Position numbers and translations under genes: made by a program
Notes under the pieces: model-generated
Database searches by the model: none
The model's input: only the letters and a program-made list of their open reading frames with translations
What the model was told of the DNA's origin: nothing
NCBI GenBank assembly: GCA_020201415.1
Contig: JAIVGW010000237.1
Location: forward strand, 1 to 11,988
Length of the DNA: 11,988 nucleotides
Reading direction: 5' to 3'
DNA from: Lentisphaerota bacterium
GTDB taxonomy: Bacteria; Verrucomicrobiota; Kiritimatiellia; JAAZAB01
In this document: in pieces, positions 1-6,327 of the stretch
Layout of the letters: each line of letters begins with the position of its first letter
How positions within the stretch are numbered: the stretch's first letter is position 1

Positions 1-774
1 GGTCTGAAGATAGGCGCCTTCGGGCATGTGCACCACCACCAGCTCCATGATCCCCGTTTCGAGAAGTTGCTCCACCGCCCGCACCAGATTGCCGGCATCC
101 AGGCTGTTGTCCGCCCGGCGAATCGGCATTCCGACGGTGCGCCCCGCTTCGATCTCGTTGCAGATCAAGTAATCCGTGTGCCGCAATGCCGCCGGCACCA
201 GCCGGGCGAAGCGATCGCTGTCTTCGCTGACCACATCAACGCTGGTCTTGATCCCCTGCGCACGCACCCGGCTCAAAAGACGGGCGGCCACGGTGCCGAA
301 TTCGTCATCGGATTGATCCAAGGCATCCAGCAGCAACAGATAACCCAAATGAAAAATCCGGCAGCCCATCTGTTCCCTCGGCACGTCCTCCGGGGTGAAC
401 AGGGCATTGGCGCCACGGCAATGGTAAAACACGCGCTCGCCGGTATTCACATCGGTCATGACGTCAGTATAGGAGGTAGCCGCCTCATCCGTCACCCGCA
501 ATCCGGAACAATCGATTCCGAACTTGCCGCAATTCTCCATGACAAACTGCCGTCCGGCGTCATTGCCCACCACGCCCAGACCGGCCAGGGGAAAGTCCGC
601 GCCCATGCGTGCGATATCCATCAGTACGTTAAAGGCCGCGCCCCCGGTCCCCAGCGTCTCCGATTGGATACTGCCCAACATGCCGCGGCCCGGCAAATGA
701 TCCAGCAGCTTGACATGATCCACAATCCAATTTCCGGCGCAAGTCACGCCGCTGCGTTGCTGACTATCCTGCAT
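1..774 (-). CDS. PfkB/ribokinase-family sugar kinase, C-terminus cut by window edge
   Basis: The 258 visible codons have no stop and run off the left edge. PfkB-family enzymes phosphorylate sugars or nucleosides with ATP in the cytoplasm. The N-terminal half shows the family's first signature region: residues 41-50 read LGTGGAAFNV, followed by an alpha helix and then GLGVVGNDAG (66-74), the usual 'G.vG.D..G' segment. FHLGYLLLLDALD (141-153) and DYLICNEIEA (201-210) match the central 'hlg...' and 'NE.Ea' elements. The second signature with the catalytic Asp (DTxGAGD) would lie beyond the window, so activity cannot be judged. The ATG at 774 is chosen because a full GGAGGTG lies 7 nt upstream. 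The gene is 149 bp downstream of the namZ-like gene on the same strand, so co-transcription is possible. The substrate is unknown; specificity cannot be read from this fragment. Confidence 0.88.
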   Translation of the reverse strand, partial: MQDSQQRSGVTCAGNWIVDHVKLLDHLPGRGMLGSIQSETLGTGGAAFNVLMDIARMGADFPLAGLGVVGNDAGRQFVMENCGKFGIDCSGLRVTDEAATSYTDVMTDVNTGERVFYHCRGANALFTPEDVPREQMGCRIFHLGYLLLLDALDQSDDEFGTVAARLLSRVRAQGIKTSVDVVSEDSDRFARLVPAALRHTDYLICNEIEAGRTVGMPIRRADNSLDAGNLVRAVEQLLETGIMELVVVHMPEGAYLQT

Positions 775-781
775 ATACTTT

Positions 782-788
782 CACCTCC
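782..788 (-). promoter_or_regulatory. Shine-Dalgarno site of the PfkB-family kinase
   Basis: The minus strand reads GGAGGTG, 7 nt upstream of the ATG at 774. It is the strongest ribosome-binding site in the window and fixes the start of the kinase gene. Confidence 0.8.
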
Positions 789-923
789 ACGCTTAGAATT
801 CGCCGTCAAAAGTCCTTCATTTTGAAAATCCCCGGACATCCGCCAACCCGGCGTAAACCATCCAGTCAATGTTTGAGTTTGGCAATTGACAACAAAAACC
901 GCAAGCACAAACTGGCGTCCGGC

Positions 924-2081
924 TCACTCATCATACAGCAGCGCAGCGCGCCTTTCCGCCCTGAACCCACGCGACGCGCCGGACCAGGGCGCAACGATTT
1001 TCCGCCAGTCCCGTTCGGCCAGCAGCTCGCGGCGCGGCCGCGTTGATCCGTACAGCTTGTCAAAAAAAACCGGCCGCGCACCCCGCCACAGCCTGGCCCG
1101 GCCAAACAGCCTTTGCAATCCATCAATGATCGCCAGACTCGTGCGCACCGGACGGAACCTGCGCGCATCGGTCACCGTTATCCGCACACCTTCCAGCAGT
1201 CTGCCGGATGACTGCGCCGGAAATTCCCAGACATGAAAATTCACACCGCGCAGACCCTGGTCGGAAAGCCATGCCACCGCTCCGGCGCCGCGCAGCCAGG
1301 GCGCTCCAAATACCTGAAAAGCCATGTTGCCGCCGCGCCCGATTTCCAGCGCCGGCAGCGCTTCCGTGAATACCGTTGCCAGATAACAGCAACCGGTTTC
1401 CCAGGAACGAATGCCCGGTGATGGCGGAATCCAGGCCGGCCAGTCGGCCGCCCGGCCGGATTGACGGCAATAGCCCCGCATGGTGGCAACCCGCAAATCC
1501 AGATTGAGCCCGAGTTTGCGATGCAGCCATAATGCCGTTTCGCCGGGCGTCATGCCATAGGCCATGGGCGCGGGCACCGCGCCCACGAAACTTTGTAACT
1601 CCGGCTGCAGCAGGGGACCATCCACAACACAGGGAAGCGGTATGGGCCGATCAGCCACGATCAGCGGCTTGCCGGCCGTAGCCGCCGCCTCCATGACATA
1701 GCGTAGCGTAGAAACATAAGTATAGGGACGAGCGCCCAGATCCTGCAGATCAAAGATCAACAGATCAATACGCTCCAGATCCTCCGGTTGCATGCGCCGG
1801 GCAACGCCGTAAAGGGACCGCAGGGGAATCCGCCAGCGCGGATGGCGCGCATGGCGCACGCCAACACCAGCGCCGGCGGCGCCGAAAAATCCATGCTCCG
1901 GACCCCACAGAACGGCCAGTCGGCCCAGGCGCGTGTCGTGCAGCAGGTCGGCCGTCAGCTTGCCACCGCGATTGACCGCTGCCAGATGGCTGACCAGGCC
2001 GACCCGGGCGCCTTGCAGCCAGCGCCGATGCCGGCCCAGAAGCACATCCGCACCGGTTTGAAAATATCCGCGCATGAACAA
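924..2081 (-). CDS. namZ: NamZ-type exo-beta-N-acetylmuramidase (DUF1343/YbbC family)
   Basis: DUF1343 proteins include NamZ, which removes N-acetylmuramic acid from the non-reducing end of peptidoglycan fragments. Family motifs appear in order: GARVGLVSH (24-32), GPEHGF with its conserved Glu (60-65), SLYG (89-92), FDLQDLGARPYTYVSTLRYV (110-129), DRPIPL (144-149; usually DRPNP), SFVG (164-167), GMTPGE (176-181), PPSPGI (219-224) and FGAPWL (258-263). The length of about 385 residues suits a member without a leader, and I see no signal peptide or lipobox, so a cytoplasmic muropeptide-recycling role is more likely than secretion. The usual 'SEGRGT..PFE' block is altered to EIGRGGNMAFQ (246-256), pointing to a divergent subfamily. 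The start is uncertain: TTG at 2081 lies 5 nt after AGGT, while ATG at 2075 is two codons further in. The ftsB-like stop is only 3-9 bp upstream, so the two genes are probably translationally coupled. Confidence 0.85.
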   Translation of the reverse strand: MFMRGYFQTGADVLLGRHRRWLQGARVGLVSHLAAVNRGGKLTADLLHDTRLGRLAVLWGPEHGFFGAAGAGVGVRHARHPRWRIPLRSLYGVARRMQPEDLERIDLLIFDLQDLGARPYTYVSTLRYVMEAAATAGKPLIVADRPIPLPCVVDGPLLQPELQSFVGAVPAPMAYGMTPGETALWLHRKLGLNLDLRVATMRGYCRQSGRAADWPAWIPPSPGIRSWETGCCYLATVFTEALPALEIGRGGNMAFQVFGAPWLRGAGAVAWLSDQGLRGVNFHVWEFPAQSSGRLLEGVRITVTDARRFRPVRTSLAIIDGLQRLFGRARLWRGARPVFFDKLYGSTRPRRELLAERDWRKIVAPWSGASRGFRAERRAALLYDE

Positions 2082-2084
2082 GGG

Positions 2085-2411
2085 CTACCTGTGGCGTTCA
2101 GCAACATCTTTCCCGGAAGGATCATTGGTTCCGGTGAACCGAAAGATGATTTCTCCAGGCCTGGCTTTGCCCAGCTCTTCCCGGGCTATTTTTTCAACAA
2201 AACCGGGATCGCTGGCAAACAGCTCCTGCTGCCGCTGCAATTGGCGGACCGCCTCCTCGCGCATGCGCAATTCAGCATCCAACTTCGCGGCCGTCCGCTG
2301 ACGAGCGCGGTACTGGCGGATTTTCGGCAGAAACAGGCTGAACAGACCGGCAAGGGCCAGGACCAGAAAGATGGCCGTGGCGCTGCGGTAAATGGTCAGC
2401 CATAACTTCAT
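2085..2411 (-). CDS. ftsB: FtsB/DivIC-family septum formation protein
   Basis: This is a 108-residue bitopic membrane protein. Residues 1-10 form a short N-terminal tail and about 11-30 (ATAIFLVLALAGLFSLFLP) form one transmembrane helix. Residues 31-66 form a charged coiled coil, followed by DPGFVEKIAREELGKARPGE (68-87), the typical C-terminal motif of the septum initiator family ('d..yiE..ArE.lg..kpgE'). FtsB pairs with FtsL and FtsQ in the divisome and links septal peptidoglycan synthesis to FtsZ ring progress. Its place directly after eno repeats the eno-ftsB order known from many proteobacteria, which supports the identity. No good Shine-Dalgarno site precedes the ATG. A strong terminator lies about 50 bp upstream, so it depends on read-through or on a promoter I could not recognise. 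DivIC or another small coiled-coil divisome protein is the alternative name. Confidence 0.78.
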   Translation of the reverse strand: MKLWLTIYRSATAIFLVLALAGLFSLFLPKIRQYRARQRTAAKLDAELRMREEAVRQLQRQQELFASDPGFVEKIAREELGKARPGEIIFRFTGTNDPSGKDVAERHR

Positions 2412-2462
2412 CGCATAAGCCCGTAAGGCGGCGGATTACCGTCGCCCGCCTCAATGCGGTTG

Positions 2463-2501
2463 AAAAAAACAGGCAGGTCCGGCCCCGGGGCCGGACCTGC
2501 C
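2463..2501 (-). terminator. Rho-independent terminator after eno
   Basis: Positions 2472-2501 are a perfect 30-bp palindrome centred between 2486 and 2487 (arm GGCAGGTCCGGCCCC). Read on the minus strand it is followed, after TG, by seven T residues (2469-2463). It begins 12 bp after the eno stop codon, so it is placed to end the eno transcript. It is much stronger than needed and separates eno from the ftsB-namZ pair. Confidence 0.92.
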
Positions 2502-2513
2502 CGGCGCCGACAA

Positions 2514-3648
2514 TTAAAATTTCATCATGCCGCCGAAGACAGCCTTGTCGCCCAGCATCTCCTCAATGCGCAGCAGTTGATTGTATTTGCAGACGCGATC
2601 GGTGCGGCAAAGCGAACCGGTCTTGATCTGTCCGGCGTTTACCGCCACGGTCAGATCGGCGATGGTGGCATCCTCGGTCTCGCCGGAACGGTGGCTGATC
2701 ACGGCCGTGTAACCGGCGCGATTGGCCATCTGCACGGCATCCAGCGTCTCGGTCAGGGTCCCGATCTGGTTGAGCTTGACCAGGATGGAATTGGCCACGC
2801 CCATGTCAATCCCCTTGCGCAGGAACTTGGTGTTGGTGACGAAAAGATCGTCACCCACCAGTTGCATGCGGTCGCCCAGACGTTCGGTCAACAGTTTCCA
2901 GCCTTTCCAGTCGTTTTCCGCCAGACCGTCTTCAATGCTGATGATCGGGAACTTACGCGCCAAACCTTCGTAAAAGTCCACCATCTGCTCGGAGGTATGC
3001 ACGGATTTGTCGCTCTTCTTGAAAACATAGCGCTTTTTGCCGGCATCATAAAATTCGCTGGCGGCGGGGTCGAGGGCGATGAACACATCCTTGCCCGGCT
3101 TGTACCCTGCCTGGCGGATAGCCTTGACGATCACCTCCAGCGCCTCCGAGTTATTCTTCAGATTAGGCGCGAAACCGCCTTCGTCGCCCACGGCTGTGCT
3201 CAGGCGCATGCCTTTCAAAATACCCTTGAGGGCATGAAACACTTCCGCGCCCATGCGCAGGGCTTCGGCTCGGTGAACTCCGCCGCGGCCTTGGCGGCCG
3301 CCAGCGAGACGCCCAGCATGGCATTGGCGCCAAGTTTTTTCTTGGTGGGTGTGCCGTCCAATTTGATCAGCGCGCTGTCGAGCCCGACTTGATCCATGGC
3401 ATCGAACCCGATCAAGGCCGGCTGAATCACCTCGTTGATATTCTTCACCGCCTGCTGCACACCCTTGCCGCAATAACGCTTCTTGTCGTTATCGCGCAAC
3501 TCCAGCGCTTCGTTTTCTCCGGTGGAGGCGCCGGACGGCACGGCCGCACGACCGACTATGCCGCAATCCAAACACACATCGACTTCCACCGTCGGATTGC
3601 CGCGTGAATCAGGATTTCCCGGCCGATAATTTCAAAAATCTCAGACAT
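2514..3648 (-). pseudogene. eno: Enolase gene with a frameshift and an internal deletion
   Basis: Enolase converts 2-phosphoglycerate to phosphoenolpyruvate in glycolysis. Translation from the ATG at 3648 (GAGGG 7 nt upstream) begins MSEIFEIIGREIL, and the expected DSRGNPTVEVDV continues in the next frame; exactly one base is missing near 3611-3616. The second frame runs through PSGASTGENEALELRD to LAAAKAAA (about 3283). The third frame resumes at EALRMGAEVF (3266), so about 52 residues are absent and the frame shifts again. The lost segment normally carries MNIINGG.H and the EFM loop, with catalytic-site residues equivalent to E. coli His159 and Glu168. Retained are GDEGG, the metal ligands in ALDPAASEF, SIEDGL and VGDDLFVT, the signature LVKLNQIGTLTETL, SHRSGE and GQIKTG. 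As written no active enolase can be made. Enolase is normally essential, so a sequence or assembly error, or a second copy elsewhere, must be considered. Confidence 0.9.
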
Positions 3649-3852
3649 GTTGCTTCCCTCGCTTTGTTTTTGGTTTCAGGCAGTCGCCCACAGGGTTATC
3701 CGGACCCAACCGAATATTGCTTCCGATTCCCCTTGTTTTTTCTGTAGTCTAACCGCACCCCCCTGCCATCGGCAAGCAAAAACGCCGCTGTTGCGTAATG
3801 GGGCAGTTTTAGGGGGTGTCGTGGATTCTCTTATTTGAACTTAGAAAGAGCA

Positions 3853-3942
3853 GTTGAATATCCAATATCCAATATGGAATTTCCAACCGAAGAAGTATTT
3901 CCTTGGAAATTGGATATTCCGTGTTGGGTGTTGGATATTGAA
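3853..3942. repeat. Imperfect inverted repeat built of AATATCC heptads
   Basis: The left arm has two adjacent AATATCC units (3857-3863 and 3864-3870) followed by AATATGG. The right arm has GGATATT at 3912-3918 and again within TTGGATATTG at 3931-3940. The inner stem is a perfect 9-bp pair, AATTTCCAA (3878-3886) against TTGGAAATT (3903-3911), with a 16-nt loop. The arms match as inverted copies apart from a gap of about seven bases. Three heptads encode seven codons in frame, which gives spurious ORFs rich in 'NIQ' or 'WILDIQ'. I associate such elements with intergenic repeats of PVC-group genomes; that link is from memory. Confidence 0.75.
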
Positions 3943-3961
3943 ATCCGCACCCAACCTGTGT

Positions 3962-3993
3962 AGGCTCACAATCACACAGGCTCACAATCACAC
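3962..3993. repeat. Two perfect tandem copies of a 16-bp unit
   Basis: AGGCTCACAATCACAC occurs at 3962-3977 and again at 3978-3993 with no gap or mismatch. It lies between the heptad repeat and the fusA gene. The unit holds no inverted symmetry that would mark it as an operator. Confidence 0.9.
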
Positions 3994-4021
3994 AACATGC
4001 GTTTCCATAGAATGTTGCAAA

Positions 4022-4051
4022 TTGCATGGCGCGGCAACTGCCGAATATAAG
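4022..4051 (+). promoter_or_regulatory. Possible sigma-70-type promoter for fusA
   Basis: TTGCAT (4022-4027) and TATAAG (4046-4051) are separated by 18 bp. The -10 box fits well but the -35 box matches only its TTG. It lies about 80 bp before the chosen fusA start. This is a weak candidate; the host's promoter consensus is unknown. Confidence 0.25.
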
Positions 4052-4127
4052 TTTTTCATCAGTTTTTTCTTGCAAACCAGACTGAAATAATGCATATTAA
4101 GCGGCTGATTTTGTTATATCAACCAAT

Positions 4128-4131
4128 GGAG
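4128..4131 (+). promoter_or_regulatory. Weak, closely spaced Shine-Dalgarno-like GGAG before fusA
   Basis: GGAG lies only 3 nt from the ATG at 4135 and overlaps another in-frame ATG at 4126. No better site precedes the ATGs at 4126 or 4090. The start is therefore set by homology, not by this site. Confidence 0.3.
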
Positions 4132-4134
4132 CTT

Positions 4135-6213
4135 ATGCGTACAGATCTGAAATTCATCCGCAACATCGGCGTCATGGCCCACATCGACGCCGGCAAGACC
4201 ACCGTCAGCGAACGCCTGTTATTCTTCTCGGGCAGGAATTACAAAATGGGAGAAGTGCATGATGGCGCGGCCACCATGGACTGGATGGCACAGGAACGCG
4301 AACGCGGCATCACCATCACTTCCGCGGCCACCACCGTACCCTGGGACAGCCACGAGATTACCCTGATCGACACTCCCGGGCATGTGGACTTTACCGCGGA
4401 AGTGGAACGCAGTCTGCGAGTGCTGGACGGCGCGGTGGCGCTATTCTGTGCCGTGGGCGGTGTGCAACCCCAATCCGAACAGGTATGGAACCAGAGCGAA
4501 AAATACGGGGTGCCGAAAATCGCCTTCATCAACAAGATGGACCGCATCGGCGCCGACTTCTTCGGGGTGATCGCCAAAATTCATGATGTGCTGGGCGGCC
4601 GCACCGTGCCTATGGTCATCCCCATCGGCCAGGCTGATGATTTCCGCGGCATTATTGATCTGATCAGTATGCAGGCCGTTTATTACGCCGATGAGGAACA
4701 GGGACAAACATACAAGGAAACCGAGATCCCCGCGGAATATCTGGAGCTCGCCCAGAAATGGCGTTCCTTCCTGCTCGAAGCCTGCGCCGAACAGGATGAC
4801 GCGCTGCTGGAAAAATACCTTTCCACCGGTGAACTGAGCGCTGATGAAATCATTAGCGCCGCCCGCAAGGCGGCGATCGCCAACCGCATCATCCCCACCT
4901 ACTGCGGCTCGGCTTTCAAAAACCGCGGCGTTCAACGCCTGCTGGACGGCATTGTGCGGTTCCTGCCCTCACCGCTGGACATGCCGCCGGTGCATGCGGC
5001 CGACAATCACGAGGAACAGCGCACTCCGTCCTATGATACGCCCTTCTCCGGCATGGCGTTCAAGATCATGAGCGACAAGCATATCGGCAAGTTGACCTAT
5101 GTGAGGGTGTATTCCGGCAGACTGGTTTCGGGCAGCACGGTGCTCAACAGCAGCCGTGACACCGAACAACGTATCGGCCGGCTGCTGCGCATGCACGCCA
5201 ACCGCCAGGAAGCCATTGAAGAAGCCGGACCGGGTGACATCGTGGCCGTGGTGGGATTGAATAACACGCGCACCGGCGACACGCTCTGCGATCCCGCCCA
5301 CCCGATTTGCCTTGAAACCATAGAGTTTCCCGCGCCGGTCATGTCCATCAGCGTCAAGCCGGAAAACCGCACGGAGAATGAGAAGGCGCTGGAAGGCTTG
5401 CACCGTTTGGCTGAGGAAGATCCGACATTCTTTGTCACACAGGACCAGGAAACGGAAGAGACCATCATTTCCGGTATGGGAGAACTGCACCTGGAAATCC
5501 TGGTGGACCGGCTGAAACGCGAATTCGGCTGCCAGGTCGCCGTAGGCAAGCCGGAAGTGGCCTTCCGTGAAACCGGAGTACAGCCGGCCGACGGCTTCTA
5601 CAAGCATGTCAAGCAATCCGGCGGACGCGGTCAATATGCGCACGTCTGCCTGAAACTTGAACCGCTCGATCACGGCAGCGGTTTTGAATTCGTCAATGAA
5701 GTGCGGGGCGGGCGTATTCCCGCCGAATACATTCCGGCCGTGGAAAAGGGCGTGATCAAGGCCCTGGATAAAGGTCCTTTCGCCGGTTACCCGGTGGTCG
5801 ACATGCGCGTTACGGTGCACGACGGCTCTTTCCACGAGGTTGACTCCAGTGAAATGGCCTTCCAGGAGGCGGGCCGCCAGTGTTTCCGCGAATTGTTCAT
5901 GAAAACCAAGCCGCGCCTGATCGAACCGGTGATGCAGGTGGAAGTCACCACGCCGGAGGATTATGTCGGCGGGGTTTCCGGCACCATCTGCCAGCGGCGC
6001 GGACGGATCGACTCCATGGAATCGCAGGCCGGACACCGCCTGATCCGCGGCATGGTGCCCCTGAACGAAATGTTCGGCTATGCCAATGTAATCCGCACCA
6101 TCAGCCAGGGACGGGCCGGCTACTCCATGCGCTTCGAACACTACGAACCTGTGCCGGCCAACCTGGCCGAGGAAATCGTCAAGCGCCGACGCGAACAGAA
6201 CAAAGTGCGCTGA
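4135..6213 (+). CDS. fusA: Translation elongation factor G
   Basis: EF-G is the GTPase that drives ribosomal translocation and, with RRF, ribosome recycling. Numbering from the ATG at 4135 gives 692 residues, normal for the family. GTPase motifs are AHIDAGKT (15-22), the switch I block RERGITITSAAT (55-66), DTPGH (79-83), NKMD (133-136) and GSAFKNRGVQ in domain G. The domain III motif GMGELHLEIL and the domain IV tip DGSFHEVDSSEMAFQEAG follow, then the domain V segment TPEDYVGGVSGTICQRRG. The frame is open to an ATG at 4090, but family members start just before 'RNIG', so 4135 is preferred. The only Shine-Dalgarno-like site, GGAG, is just 3 nt from that ATG. The gene stands alone, with no rpsL, rpsG or tuf nearby, so it may be a second EF-G rather than the str-operon copy. 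All nucleotide-binding residues are intact. Confidence 0.93.
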   Translation: MRTDLKFIRNIGVMAHIDAGKTTVSERLLFFSGRNYKMGEVHDGAATMDWMAQERERGITITSAATTVPWDSHEITLIDTPGHVDFTAEVERSLRVLDGAVALFCAVGGVQPQSEQVWNQSEKYGVPKIAFINKMDRIGADFFGVIAKIHDVLGGRTVPMVIPIGQADDFRGIIDLISMQAVYYADEEQGQTYKETEIPAEYLELAQKWRSFLLEACAEQDDALLEKYLSTGELSADEIISAARKAAIANRIIPTYCGSAFKNRGVQRLLDGIVRFLPSPLDMPPVHAADNHEEQRTPSYDTPFSGMAFKIMSDKHIGKLTYVRVYSGRLVSGSTVLNSSRDTEQRIGRLLRMHANRQEAIEEAGPGDIVAVVGLNNTRTGDTLCDPAHPICLETIEFPAPVMSISVKPENRTENEKALEGLHRLAEEDPTFFVTQDQETEETIISGMGELHLEILVDRLKREFGCQVAVGKPEVAFRETGVQPADGFYKHVKQSGGRGQYAHVCLKLEPLDHGSGFEFVNEVRGGRIPAEYIPAVEKGVIKALDKGPFAGYPVVDMRVTVHDGSFHEVDSSEMAFQEAGRQCFRELFMKTKPRLIEPVMQVEVTTPEDYVGGVSGTICQRRGRIDSMESQAGHRLIRGMVPLNEMFGYANVIRTISQGRAGYSMRFEHYEPVPANLAEEIVKRRREQNKVR

Positions 6214-6327
6214 AGCTGCCCGGACGGAACAACAACAAACAGCCAGCTTCGCTGAAAGTGTTCAGGGGCTCATACCAGGCCGGAAAGCGCAGTGGTATTT
6301 TCTGGTCTGAACCCTCGGCTGAGACAT

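Larger units (their letters stand above)
3649..4134. other. Divergent intergenic region between eno and fusA
   Basis: This stretch of 486 bp holds no convincing gene. The short open frames in it are encoded by the heptad repeat or are unlike any protein I know. It must contain the leaders for eno (minus) and fusA (plus). It carries the inverted heptad repeat at 3853-3942 and the 16-bp tandem duplication at 3962-3993. It is more AT-rich than the flanking genes. I see no riboswitch or RNA gene. Confidence 0.7.

Noticed and set aside
28..825. Plus-strand open frame of 265 codons
   Set aside because: It is the antisense shadow of the PfkB-family kinase, which has family motifs and a strong ribosome-binding site on the other strand.
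775..923. Promoter or terminator between the namZ-like gene and the sugar kinase
   Set aside because: TTGTCA and TTGACT occur on the minus strand but no -10 box lies at a suitable distance, and no stable hairpin with a T run is present.
2454..3392. Plus-strand open frame of 312 codons opposite eno
   Set aside because: It is a shadow of the enolase coding sequence, with no family resemblance of its own.
3809..4090. Two short overlapping open frames in the eno-fusA gap
   Set aside because: Their sequences derive largely from the AATATCC heptad repeat and have no ribosome-binding site, so they are repeat artefacts.
4969..6141. Long minus-strand open frame of 390 codons inside fusA
   Set aside because: It is antisense to a fully conserved EF-G sequence; its translation is histidine-rich and resembles no known family, as expected of a GC-rich shadow frame.
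6271..6305. Possible hairpin terminator between fusA and gdhA (ATACCA ... TGGTAT then TTTT)
   Set aside because: The stem is only 6 bp with a 15-nt loop and the T run is short; too weak to call in either direction.
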